From the NCBI GenBank assembly GCA_002403785.1, contig DHIM01000164.1:15439-35212 (forward strand): DNA of 19,774 nt, in the 5' to 3' direction. The notes beneath the pieces were generated by a model. The model was not told the origin of the DNA and searched no databases. It was given only the letters and a program-made list of their open reading frames with translations. Numbering within the stretch: the first letter of the stretch is position 1; each line of letters starts with the position of its first letter. The position numbers and the translations under genes were made by a program. The stretch comes from Clostridium sp. UBA4746 (GTDB lineage Bacteria > Bacillota > Clostridia > Clostridiales > Clostridiaceae). Positions 9,301-16,596 of the stretch are shown here, one piece after another.

Positions 9301-10775
9301 ATGGTGTTGTTGCAATAGATAGCTTAAGTGCTAACAATGGTGGCTTAGAGAGTGTAAAGCTAACAACTAATGTATCTGGAGACCCAGGAAGCTCTGCACA
9401 ATGTGTAAATGTAGTACCGAAAGATGGGACTTCATTTGATGCATCCGCCTACAAATATTTGAATTTTTATGTAAAAGACACTCAAGGTTCTAATACTGTA
9501 AAACTTACATTTGTGGATACAAACAATGCAGAATATAGTATATGGACAGATGGATTAAGATCAGTACAGAACCAATGGACTCAAATAAATTTCCCGTTAA
9601 ATTCTATTAATGGGATAAACACAGCAGCTATAAAAGAAATTAGAGTTGGAGAATGGAATCCAGGAGTTTATAACTTTGACGATTTTTACTTCTCAGCAGA
9701 TTCTACATTTGAAATACCAGTAACTGAAGTAAATAAAACAACATTAGCAACAGCAATTAGTGATGCAACAACATTAATTGGAAGTAAAACAGTAGGAGTA
9801 GCAAATGGAAATGTTCCTAAAGGGGCAAAGGATGCTTTCCAAAATGCAATAACTGAAGCTGGAGTAGTAAATGGGAATGAAGCAGCAGCGCAATTGGAAG
9901 TAGTTGCTCAAGTAACAGCACTAGCTACAGCAACAACTAATTTTAACAATGCTGTAATAGTAGTAAATAAAGCAGCATTAACAAAAGCAATTAGTGATGC
10001 AACAACATTAATTGTAAGCAAAACAATAGGTGCAGCAAATGGAAATGTTCCTCAAGGAGCAAAGGATGATTTCCAAAGTGCAATAACTGAAGCTGGAGTA
10101 GTAAATGAGAATGAAGCAGCTACGCAATTGGAAGTAGATGCTCAAATATCAGTGATAGCTACAGCAACAACTAATTTTAACAATGCTGTAGTAGTAGTAA
10201 ATGGAGCAGCATTAACAACAGCAATTAGTAATGCAACAACATTAATTGGAAGTAAAACAATAGGAAAGGCAGTAGGAAACGTTACTCAAACAGCAAAAGA
10301 TACTTTCCAAAGTGCAATAACTGCAGCCATAGCAGTAAACACAGATACGAAAGCAACGCAAGCAGATGCAGATGCTCAAGTATCAGCACTTGCAACAGCA
10401 ACTGCAAACTTTAATAGTGCTGTAATAGTAGCTCCTGATAGAGGGTTTCAAAGAAGAATCAATAAAATCAAAGCAAAACTTGATAGTCTTGTTAAAGAAG
10501 GGAATATAACTCAAACTCAGGAAGATGCTATACTAAAATTTGCAACTACTAAGTTAAATAAGGGCGTAATAAAGACTGGACTTGATGGTCTTGTTAAAGT
10601 TGGAATTATAACTCAAGCTCAAGAAGATGCTATAGTTAAACTTGTAATAAAGAGGAATTTTGTCATACTACATGGGGACAATAAGGATGTAACTCAAAGA
10701 ATAATAAATATAATTGTATTGGGAGGAGAAGGGGTAATAAGTACTGATATTGAAACTTCATTATTACAAAAATAA
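6336..10775 (+). CDS. Secreted multimodular GH99-like/WbsX-domain glycosidase with carbohydrate-binding modules and FIVAR-like repeats
   Basis: This is a 1,479-residue exported protein. Residues 1-34 are a signal peptide (KK, hydrophobic core, VSA cleavage site). Residues about 38-400 match the WbsX/GH99-like fold: an REPMLGWYDD region, HFAFYYYW, and AWNEWGEGG with E374 and E377, which resembles the EWxE catalytic pair of GH99 endo-alpha-mannosidases. Two Ig-like/NEW3-like domains follow (about 421-640), then a CBM4/9-like module (643-808, LLYNGSFE). Two near-identical 151-residue binding modules lie at 812-962 and 972-1122, and three 78-residue FIVAR-like repeats at 1133-1366. An unusual C-terminal region (1367-1479) contains two LVKxGxITQxQEDAI units. 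ATG 6336 is chosen over TTG 6330 because GGGGGG ends at 6329, leaving no space for the TTG. The protein likely attacks an external polysaccharide while held on glycan or cell wall. Glycosidase activity and substrate are inferred. Confidence 0.85.
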   Translation: MYRKLLAKKSVNLSLVAAFVILFSMFCSTVPVSAADAPYDIGAFYFSNWNPELSPHMVVNTKNTYGRDNDWFGGIRDTLLKPGPWGYGPIADREPMLGWYDDRQQKVLDAQILQASSRGLSHFAFYYYWKEDGTAPRPGQNVELWKTSPNKNLMNYYLYFVADGSYNSTDWRARIVPKLIEFMKEPQYKRSKSTNPIMNDRPIIGFFGDMISRLGGTDASLKVELDYLRAESVKAGVGDPILLCNGYRALSNFMVQGYDGFQPLNLAGLDLDKHPGIPEDYASSYPPAWNEFVYKDYSGDGTGYENYENYLFIPGGLNAFDARPWRGVASDSAGDYYYSDPSPNKFKAQLNNVKDYLDSHPQSMNMSTFYAWNEWGEGGSIEPNTIFGYGYIDAMQEVFDLKNTNYKAAVKDNTVKDIAPDVRVDVEPEYSEMTEGQNVVLKVRVKNYSKKLVKGTLSISQPEKNAEAMDQATWVVKSSSGTAFKLAAGAAGEAEFIIPVGKGDDWNRHNFVVTADCGGTQNISTFVVKVPPFYGCLEKDNAKKYNDFKFDLNVKVRNYTMDAKDVNYTLDLPAGWTANKLTGTANTAGYSGTGIHKDRTITDTVVISYPSTTVPGDYTIKLTTSDGARAQVNSLKVNIPEAFNLLYNGSFEIDDNTDGMPDVWSGSSDANITTQTGTQLEPAPMGNKFVKVVGTGSDVGIKQEGTKADANWLQIDPNKKYQVSFWAKVESGKFSVIDSEAQGNYTWIGPNSSKEITAEENGNVWKPYTLEFSPDKNAGRESLRFFVTADSGVTTTFNLDAVMLKEIVPVKPVWYQNFETGSGFTAGTNGAVAIDSSSANTGGLKSVKLTTTASGDPGSSSQCVNVVPKDVTSFDASSYSYLNFYVKDTQGANTVKLTFVDKNNAECSIWADPTKSVKDQWTQINFPLSSVTGIDKTAIKEIRVGEWNPGVYYFDDFYFSDSTFVIPTLLKPIWYQNFETGSGFTAGTNGVVAIDSLSANNGGLESVKLTTNVSGDPGSSAQCVNVVPKDGTSFDASAYKYLNFYVKDTQGSNTVKLTFVDTNNAEYSIWTDGLRSVQNQWTQINFPLNSINGINTAAIKEIRVGEWNPGVYNFDDFYFSADSTFEIPVTEVNKTTLATAISDATTLIGSKTVGVANGNVPKGAKDAFQNAITEAGVVNGNEAAAQLEVVAQVTALATATTNFNNAVIVVNKAALTKAISDATTLIVSKTIGAANGNVPQGAKDDFQSAITEAGVVNENEAATQLEVDAQISVIATATTNFNNAVVVVNGAALTTAISNATTLIGSKTIGKAVGNVTQTAKDTFQSAITAAIAVNTDTKATQADADAQVSALATATANFNSAVIVAPDRGFQRRINKIKAKLDSLVKEGNITQTQEDAILKFATTKLNKGVIKTGLDGLVKVGIITQAQEDAIVKLVIKRNFVILHGDNKDVTQRIINIIVLGGEGVISTDIETSLLQK
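8769..9699 (+). repeat. Two tandem copies of a ~151-residue binding-module sequence
   Basis: Copies at 8769-9219 and 9249-9699 encode near-identical modules that begin WYQNFETGSGFTAGTN and end WNPGVYYFDDFYFS. A third copy lies in the GH30 gene at 18246-18689. The beta-rich pattern, conserved tryptophans and closing DDFYF strand suggest a galactose-binding-fold carbohydrate-binding module; the CBM family is not assigned. Confidence 0.85.
9732..10433 (+). repeat. Three tandem 234-bp FIVAR-like repeats
   Basis: Repeats start at 9732, 9966 and 10200, an exact 234-bp period encoding 78 residues each. Each begins N-K/G-x-x-L-x-x-A-I-S, has a conserved DATTLI, and ends FNNAVIV or FNSAVIV. The Ala/Thr-rich helical pattern matches FIVAR-type repeats found on Gram-positive surface proteins. 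The same unit recurs at 18726 and 19494 in the GH30 gene. Confidence 0.85.
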
Positions 10776-10789
10776 AAATTACAAACATT

Positions 10790-10829
10790 AAAAACCCTCG
10801 AACAATAAATTTATAGTACGGGGGTTTTT
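10790..10829 (+). terminator. Intrinsic terminator after the GH99-like gene
   Basis: AAAAACCCTCG at 10790-10800 pairs with CGGGGGTTTTT at 10819-10829 (11 bp with one G-U pair, 18-nt loop) and ends in a T-run. It should insulate the long hydrolase gene from the GH1 gene that starts 56 bp later. Confidence 0.85.
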
Positions 10830-10885
10830 GATTTAATGAATAACGCCTAAGTGTAAAAATGGTAATTACGAAAGGAGAAATGGAA

Positions 10886-12244
10886 ATGACAATTAAAAGT
10901 TTTCCAGATAATTTTCTTTGGGGAGCAGGGTCTTCGGCATATCAAATTGAAGGAGCATGGAATGAGGATGGAAAGGGAGAGTCTATTTGGGATAGGTATG
11001 CACATAACCCTGGCAAAATAAAGGATGGCAGTAATGGAGACGTAGCCTGTGATCACTATCATAGGTATGAAGAAGACATAAAGCTCATGAAGAAGCTTGG
11101 ACTGAAAACATACAGGTTTTCGATATCCTGGCCGAGAATTTTTCCGGATGGTTACGGGGAGCCCAACCAGGAGGGAATCAATTTTTATAAAAGGCTGGTA
11201 AAATTACTCAATGAGAACGGTATAAAGCCGATGGTAACACTTTTTCACTGTGATTTTCCACAAAAGCTTCAGGATATTGGAGGCTGGACTAACAGGTTTA
11301 CTGCCGATTGTTTTGAGAAGTATGCTCGCTGTATGTTTAAGGAATTGGGCGATGACGTACCCATGTGGATTACCCACAATGAGCCGGCTTCTACATCAAT
11401 AAATGGATACTGGAGAGGTGCTGGGGCACCGGGAATAAGTGACTTTGGGGCATGCCTTTTGTCATCCTATATTGTTATGTTGTCTCATGGTAAAGCAGTA
11501 AGTGCGTATAGGGAAATGGGCTTAAAGGGTCAAATTGGTTATGCACCAAATTTTTATCCGTCTCAAGCTTTTACCGAATCTGCAGAGGACTTGAAGGTCG
11601 CTAAATTGTGGGACAGTTATATAAACAAATGGTTTCTTGATCCTGTAATGAAAGGGGAGTTTCCTCCAGATTTGCTTGACCTGTTTTCAAGTACGGGCTT
11701 ACTTCCTGAAATTTTGGAAGAAGATTTAAAAATAATGAATCAGCCTATTGATTTCATCGGAGTAAACTACTACTCACGTTTTCTTTTAACTCATGATGAA
11801 AATTCATGGCCACTTAAAGATAAATTTGTAGATATTCCTAAGGCAAACCTTACAGATAATGGTACGGAAATTTATCCTCAGGGTTTATATCAAATACTTA
11901 CAAGGCTGCATAAGGATTATAATGGTATCAATTTAATAGTCACTGAAAATGGAATGTGCAATAATGACCGTGTAAGCAGGCTGGGAAAGGTTGAAGACGA
12001 TGATAGGATAGATTTTTATTACAAGCACTTTGAGCAGGCTCATAGGGCGATACAAGATGGGGTAAATCTTATAGGGTACTCTATATGGTGTTTCATGGAT
12101 AATTTTGAATGGGTATCGGGTTTTGATATGAGGTATGGAATAGTTTATGTTAATTTCAAAACACAAGAAAGAATTATTAAAAAAAGCGGATATTGGTATA
12201 AAGAAGTGATTAGCAATAATGGTATTTCTGATGAAGTTTATTAG
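10886..12244 (+). CDS. GH1 beta-glucosidase
   Basis: This 452-residue enzyme is of normal length for a bacterial GH1 beta-glucosidase. It opens with FPDNFLWGAGSSAYQIEGAW, carries the acid/base E166 in THNEP, the nucleophile E354 in VTENG, and the glycone-binding NFEW near the end. The C-terminal loop lacks the Ser/Lys/Tyr phosphate pocket of 6-phospho-beta-glucosidases, so an unphosphorylated beta-glucoside or related oligosaccharide is expected. There is no signal peptide, so it acts in the cytoplasm. The usual HWDLPQ motif reads HCDFPQ, a Trp-to-Cys change next to the glycone site. ATG 10886 is chosen because GGAG at 10874-10877 sits 8 nt before it; in-frame ATGs at 10859 and 10880 are badly spaced. 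It precedes the GH94 phosphorylase and probably shares its substrate chain. Confidence 0.93.
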   Translation: MTIKSFPDNFLWGAGSSAYQIEGAWNEDGKGESIWDRYAHNPGKIKDGSNGDVACDHYHRYEEDIKLMKKLGLKTYRFSISWPRIFPDGYGEPNQEGINFYKRLVKLLNENGIKPMVTLFHCDFPQKLQDIGGWTNRFTADCFEKYARCMFKELGDDVPMWITHNEPASTSINGYWRGAGAPGISDFGACLLSSYIVMLSHGKAVSAYREMGLKGQIGYAPNFYPSQAFTESAEDLKVAKLWDSYINKWFLDPVMKGEFPPDLLDLFSSTGLLPEILEEDLKIMNQPIDFIGVNYYSRFLLTHDENSWPLKDKFVDIPKANLTDNGTEIYPQGLYQILTRLHKDYNGINLIVTENGMCNNDRVSRLGKVEDDDRIDFYYKHFEQAHRAIQDGVNLIGYSIWCFMDNFEWVSGFDMRYGIVYVNFKTQERIIKKSGYWYKEVISNNGISDEVY

Positions 12245-12246
12245 CT

Positions 12247-12398
12247 TTAACGACATTTCAGAAGGAAAGTCTCCAACCTCTATAAGTGGGAGTTACATAC
12301 ATTAACAAATAGAAAACTTCAGTGGGGGGATAACAATTGAGAATTGTTATCTACTCCAGAGAACTACAAAGGGGTAAATCTCCTTCTGAAGTCGTTAA
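12247..12398. repeat. Structured palindromic intergenic element (possible MITE or structured RNA)
   Basis: The 216-bp gap between GH1 and GH94 holds a highly folded element. Its ends pair over 18 bp: TTAACGAC (12247-12254), a 2-nt AT bulge, and TTCAGAAGGA (12257-12266) match TCCTTCTGAA (12381-12390) and GTCGTTAA (12391-12398). Inside are a 10-bp perfect hairpin, GATAACAATT / AATTGTTATC (12329-12338 / 12342-12351, loop GAG), and a weaker CTCC/GGAG hairpin (12271-12292). Another CTCC-gca-GGAG hairpin follows at 12406-12416. No ORF is inside and no T-run follows the outer stem, so it is not a simple terminator. It could be a small non-autonomous mobile element, for instance IS200/IS605-derived, or a cis-acting RNA. 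I cannot name a known family. Confidence 0.6.
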
Positions 12399-12459
12399 TG
12401 TGCAGCTCCGCAGGAGATAATTTAACCAATATGAAAAGTAATACGCGGGGGTAAACAAA

Positions 12460-14796
12460 ATGAATTTTGGATATTTTGATCATGAAAATAAGGAATATGT
12501 CATTACGAGACCGGATACGCCGTCACCTTGGATAAATTATCTTGGACAGGGTGGATATGGAGCAATAATTTCAAATACCGCAGGGGGTATAAGCTTTGAC
12601 GGAGACCCTCAACATAGAAGGGTTACCAGATATAAGTACAATAACCTCCCTGCAGACAGACCAGGAAAGTACATTTATATAAGGGACATGGAGTCTAAAG
12701 AGTACTGGTCTCCCACATGGCAGCCGGTTATGAAGGAACTGGATTTCTATGAATGCAGGCATGGCATGGGATATACTGTAATTAAAGGCAATTATTCAGG
12801 AATAGAAGCTCAAACAAAGTATTTCGTACCTCTTAATAAGAAATATGAAGTTTGGAAGATGACTTTAAAAAACAACTCCAACCGGAAAAGAAGTCTTAAG
12901 CTTTTTACGTACCTAGAATTCAGTTACAATATAGCGTCTGAGGATGTTATATGTGAATGGCCAAGATCTAAAGGTATTGCACGTTATGAGAACGGGGCAA
13001 TAATCTTTGACCCGGTACAGGAAGGGGAAAAGATGTCTTCATTTTTCGGTACGGATGCATCTGTTGAGGGATATGATTGTAGACTGCAAAATTTCATTGG
13101 AGGAATCTACCGCTGCGAAACAAATCCTATTGCTCTTGAAAAGGGTGTATGTTCAAATTCTGAATGTGAAGGGGATTACAGTATAGGTTCGCTTTGCTGC
13201 CCTGTTTTACTGGAAGAGGGCGAGGAAAAGGAAATTGTGTTTGTGCTTGGTGTATCAGACGGGGCTGAAAACTCAAAAAAAGCTTTTAAAGAAGCACTTA
13301 ATAAGAAAACAATAGATGATGATTTTGATGCTTTAAAGAAGTACTGGGACAGTTATATATCTAATTTCAAGGTTAAAACTCCAGATGATGATTTGGACAA
13401 CTTCATTAATGTTTGGCATCAATACCAATGTAAGACTACCTTTGATTGGTCGAGATTTATTTCACTTTATGAAAGAGGTATAGACAGAGGTATAGGTTAT
13501 AGGGACAGTATGCAGGATGTTTTGGGAGTGATGCATACAGTTCCTGAAAAAGCTAAAGAACGTATGGTTGAACTACTTAAGGTACAACTCAGTGCAGGTG
13601 ATGCTAAATCCGTTTATTACCCAGCTACAAAACTTGCAACGGGCGGGGGGAGGTCCGATGATCATATCTGGGCTATTTTCTCAGTATGTACATACTTGAA
13701 GGAAACAGGCAATTACGACTTCCTTGATGAAGTGCTACCTTATTATGATTGTGGAGAGGCTACTGTACTTAAGCATCTAGAACAGGGCATCAAATTTACA
13801 ATGTCAAAGCTTGGAAGACATGGCATTCCTCTTATGCTGGGCAGTGATTGGAACGATAGTATAAGTCATATAAAAAGAACAGGTGATGTGGAAAGTGTAT
13901 TTGTATTTTTCCAGCTTGCACATGCTGTTAAAGAATTAATGGAGTTATATGAGTTTCTTGACATGAATGAGAATTACGCTTGGGCAGAGGATATATATGT
14001 ATACTGCAAGTCTAAGCTTAAGGTGGTATGGGATGGAGAATGGTTCCTAAGGGCTTTTGATGGATATGGTGATAAGATTGGATCTAAAGAAAATGAATAT
14101 GCAAAAATATTCTTGAATGCCCAGTCTTGGGCAGTTTTAAGCGGTCTTCCATCTAAGGAGCAATCAGTAAAATCAATGGATTCAGTGAAGAAATATATGC
14201 TATCGGACTATGGGATAGAACTTTTATATCCTTCTGCCCCAGGGTTCGATATGGAAAAGAAATGCTTCATTGCTTTTTCAGCAGGAGTCAGGGAAAATGG
14301 TGCAGTTTTTTCTCACAGTAATCCTTGGGCAATGATTTCAGAATGTTTGCTAGGTCGGCCAGAGTATGCATTTGATTATTATTTGAGGCTTTTACCCTCA
14401 AGGAGAAATGATAAGGCTGAAATTTGCAAAGTAGAACCTTATGTATACTGCTCAAATATTCTGGGGAGGGCTAATAACAGACACGGTGAGGGTGCAAACT
14501 CATGGCTCACTGGTACGGCATCATGGACATTTTTGACTGCCAGTCAGTATATATTCGGTGTAAGGCCAGATTATGACGGAGTATTTATTGATCCAAATAT
14601 TCCGCCGACCTGGGAAAACGTAAGCGTTGAAAGAGTTGTAAGAGGAGTCAAACTCAAAATTAAAATAAGAAGGCGAAAAGCTTTTGAGAATAGAGTAAAG
14701 GCTCTTTTGGTAAATGGAAAAGAAGTGAGTGGATCTAAAATACCATATAGTTTGCTTGAGAAGTTTGATGAAGTAGTAATTGAAACAATATACTGA
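12460..14796 (+). CDS. GH94 glycoside phosphorylase (cellobiose-phosphorylase-like)
   Basis: This 778-residue inverting phosphorylase is close to the length of cellobiose, laminaribiose and chitobiose phosphorylases. GH94 enzymes cleave beta-disaccharides or short oligomers with phosphate, giving a sugar 1-phosphate and saving ATP. The N-terminal beta-sandwich starts MNFGYFDHENKEYVIT and has the family SNTAGG motif. The (alpha/alpha)6 barrel carries IGYRDSMQDVLG and SDDHIW, and the general acid D463 lies in GSDWND. The C-terminal GANSWLTGTASW and YDGVFIDPNIP motifs are classic. The cellobiose-phosphorylase QYQPLTK region is replaced by YYPATKLATGGG, so the acceptor may not be plain glucose. 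There is no signal peptide, so it is cytoplasmic. A GGGGG site at 12447-12451 precedes the ATG. It is followed after 28 bp by the Gfo/Idh gene, so the two are very likely one operon. Confidence 0.9.
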   Translation: MNFGYFDHENKEYVITRPDTPSPWINYLGQGGYGAIISNTAGGISFDGDPQHRRVTRYKYNNLPADRPGKYIYIRDMESKEYWSPTWQPVMKELDFYECRHGMGYTVIKGNYSGIEAQTKYFVPLNKKYEVWKMTLKNNSNRKRSLKLFTYLEFSYNIASEDVICEWPRSKGIARYENGAIIFDPVQEGEKMSSFFGTDASVEGYDCRLQNFIGGIYRCETNPIALEKGVCSNSECEGDYSIGSLCCPVLLEEGEEKEIVFVLGVSDGAENSKKAFKEALNKKTIDDDFDALKKYWDSYISNFKVKTPDDDLDNFINVWHQYQCKTTFDWSRFISLYERGIDRGIGYRDSMQDVLGVMHTVPEKAKERMVELLKVQLSAGDAKSVYYPATKLATGGGRSDDHIWAIFSVCTYLKETGNYDFLDEVLPYYDCGEATVLKHLEQGIKFTMSKLGRHGIPLMLGSDWNDSISHIKRTGDVESVFVFFQLAHAVKELMELYEFLDMNENYAWAEDIYVYCKSKLKVVWDGEWFLRAFDGYGDKIGSKENEYAKIFLNAQSWAVLSGLPSKEQSVKSMDSVKKYMLSDYGIELLYPSAPGFDMEKKCFIAFSAGVRENGAVFSHSNPWAMISECLLGRPEYAFDYYLRLLPSRRNDKAEICKVEPYVYCSNILGRANNRHGEGANSWLTGTASWTFLTASQYIFGVRPDYDGVFIDPNIPPTWENVSVERVVRGVKLKIKIRRRKAFENRVKALLVNGKEVSGSKIPYSLLEKFDEVVIETIY

Positions 14797-14824
14797 TATT
14801 AATTATTAATTGGAGGAATTCTTC

Positions 14825-16120
14825 ATGAAAAAAATAAGTGCTGTTGTTATAGGTGCTGGGCAAAGAGGAGTAATTTACTCTAGTTATGCACTTTTATATC
14901 CAAATGAGTTTGAGGTTATAGCAGTTGCAGAGATTGATACAGAAAGGAGAGAAAATTTCCGTAAGATGCATGGATTAGCCGAGAATATGTGTTTTTCGAG
15001 TTGGGAAGAATTATTAGAAGTTCCTAAACTTGCTGATGCTGCTATAATATGTACTTCAGACAATGAACATTTAAAGCCTTCGATTAAGGCAGTGGAAAAA
15101 GGATATCATCTTTTACTTGAAAAGCCTATGTCCAATAAAGCTGAAGAGTGTATTGAGATTAGCGAGTATGCAGAGAAATATAAGAGGTTGATATCAATAT
15201 GCCATGTCTTGAGGTTCACACCATTTTTTACAATGTTAAAAAAGCTTTTGGATGAAGGCAAAATTGGTAAGCTGATATCAATTGTGCATAATGAAAATGT
15301 AGGTCATAGGCACTATGCACACAGCTATGTAAGAGGTAACTGGAGGAATTCAAATGAATCAAGTCCTATGATTTTAGCAAAATCCTGCCATGACATGGAT
15401 ATAATGCTTTGGCTTTCAGGATCGCAGTGTTCAAAGATTTCTTCATTCGGATCACTTCTGCATTTTAAAAAAGAGAATGCTCCCAAAGGGGCACCTCAAA
15501 GATGTCTTGATGGATGTCCTCATGATGGTGAGTGTCCATATTATGCACCAAAAATATATCTAAATGGAAATATCGGATGGCCAACATCAGTTATCAGTAA
15601 CGACACAAGTGTTTCTTCACTTACAAAGGCGTTGAAAGAAGGCCCATATGGTCGATGCGTTTATCATTGTGATAACAATGTAGTTGATCATCAAGTTGTT
15701 AATATAGAGTTTGAAAATGAAGTAACTGCTGCATTTACCATGTGCGCATTTACAAATGAAACTACTAGAACAATTAAACTCATGGGAACTAAAGGTGAAA
15801 TAAGGGGTGCAATGGAGAAAAACGAAATAGAAGTTATTGATTTTTCAACGAGAGCAAGGAGCGTTATCTCTCTTAATGAAACGAAGTCCGGTCACAGTGG
15901 AGGAGACGAAGGTATTATGCAAAACTTTGTCAGGCTCTTGCAGCATGAGGATACCTGTGAAGGTTTGACATCAGCCAAAATATCACTTCAGAGTCATCTT
16001 ATGGCCTTTGCTGCAGAGAGGTCAAGATTAGAAAACAAAGTAATAAATATTAACGTGTTCTCTAAGCAAATAAAAAGAAGGGAAACGGAGAGTACTTTCA
16101 CTGATACCTGTATCAAATAG
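14825..16120 (+). CDS. Gfo/Idh/MocA-family oxidoreductase with cysteine-rich insert
   Basis: This is a 431-residue NAD(P)-dependent sugar or cyclitol dehydrogenase-type protein. The Rossmann motif is GAGQRG (residues 10-15), the hallmark EKP is at 99-101 with catalytic-type K100, and CHDMD (188-192) supplies the active-site Asp/His region. After it comes a cysteine-rich insert: C227, C231 and C237 (RCLDGCPHDGECPYY), plus C278 and C282 (GRCVYHC). This could bind a metal such as zinc; it recurs in a subgroup of Firmicutes homologues from memory, but its role is not established. ATG 14825 is chosen because GGAGGA lies at 14812-14817; the upstream TTG 14810 overlaps that site. Co-transcription with GH94 suggests it oxidises or epimerises a sugar released in the same pathway. 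Confidence 0.9.
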   Translation: MKKISAVVIGAGQRGVIYSSYALLYPNEFEVIAVAEIDTERRENFRKMHGLAENMCFSSWEELLEVPKLADAAIICTSDNEHLKPSIKAVEKGYHLLLEKPMSNKAEECIEISEYAEKYKRLISICHVLRFTPFFTMLKKLLDEGKIGKLISIVHNENVGHRHYAHSYVRGNWRNSNESSPMILAKSCHDMDIMLWLSGSQCSKISSFGSLLHFKKENAPKGAPQRCLDGCPHDGECPYYAPKIYLNGNIGWPTSVISNDTSVSSLTKALKEGPYGRCVYHCDNNVVDHQVVNIEFENEVTAAFTMCAFTNETTRTIKLMGTKGEIRGAMEKNEIEVIDFSTRARSVISLNETKSGHSGGDEGIMQNFVRLLQHEDTCEGLTSAKISLQSHLMAFAAERSRLENKVININVFSKQIKRRETESTFTDTCIK

Positions 16121-16138
16121 TTTGTTTAAGAAGCTTGG

Positions 16139-16178
16139 CACTGAAAGATTTATTAATGAAATAAATCTTTCAGTGTTT
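16139..16178 (+). terminator. Intrinsic terminator after the Gfo/Idh gene
   Basis: CACTGAAAGATTTATT at 16139-16154 pairs perfectly with its complement at 16160-16175 (16 bp, 5-nt loop AATGA), followed by TTT and an AT-rich run. It probably ends the GH94-Gfo/Idh operon. Confidence 0.8.
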
Positions 16179-16205
16179 AAATTTTGAAAGAAAAGGGTGA
16201 CTTTT

Positions 16206-16477
16206 ATGGAAAGAGAACTTATGGAATACCTTTTTAAGGAAGTGTATTATCTTGGTGAAAAACTTTGTCTCCTAACAAATAAAGTCTTAAAGAGGCAATT
16301 CACAGTATTAAGAAGTTACCGAGTAAAGACATGTTGGATGAATTACAACCATGGTTTGAAGGATTTGATGCACAATATGATTTATGGCTTAGCATAAAGA
16401 ATAACAAAAGTGACATAGATGATAAAGTAGAGGATTGTCTCCATAAAAAAATAGTTTTGGATTTCAAAGTGCATTGA
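16206..16477 (+). pseudogene. Frameshifted remnant of a small unidentified gene
   Basis: ATG 16206 has an AAAAGGG site 8 nt upstream and opens a frame starting MERELMEYLFKEVYYLGEKL. That frame becomes unlikely after about residue 28. A second frame, open from 16283 to the TGA at 16475-16477, continues plausibly with KEAIHSIKKLPSKDMLDEL, then QPWFEGFDAQYDLWLSI and an acidic tail. One indel near 16283-16300 would join both into one helical chain of about 90 residues. The segment looks like a helical fragment of a larger protein, perhaps a glycosidase C-terminal region, but I cannot identify it. It lies between a terminator and the GH30 upstream region. A short ORF that is real and unrelated remains possible. 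Confidence 0.4.
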
Positions 16478-16596
16478 GTATTGCTAAGAGGTGGAACGTA
16501 ACAAATATAAGTGTAGTAGAAAAAACAAGAAAAAATTTCTCGAAATTATAGTGAATAAGATAATTGAATTGTTAGATTTAAATAAAGAATATAAGT
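16478..16596. other. AT-rich spacer with no recognisable gene
   Basis: Only short, interrupted reading frames are seen here. One frame encodes a Lys/Ile-rich stretch with no start site. It is probably decayed sequence continuous with the upstream gene remnant. Confidence 0.35.

Noticed and set aside
9732..10433. Regular direct repeats that might suggest a CRISPR array or satellite
   Set aside because: The 234-bp period stays in one reading frame and encodes 78-residue protein repeats; there are no short repeats with unique spacers.
12245..12459. Group II intron or known riboswitch in the GH1-GH94 gap
   Set aside because: I could not find an intron 5' GUGYG end with a domain V, nor conserved aptamer sequences I know; only the inverted-repeat structure is supported.
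16478..16596. Lys/Ile-rich frame ending at 16622 as a small gene
   Set aside because: It has no start codon with a ribosome binding site, and the composition is what AT-rich non-coding DNA would give.
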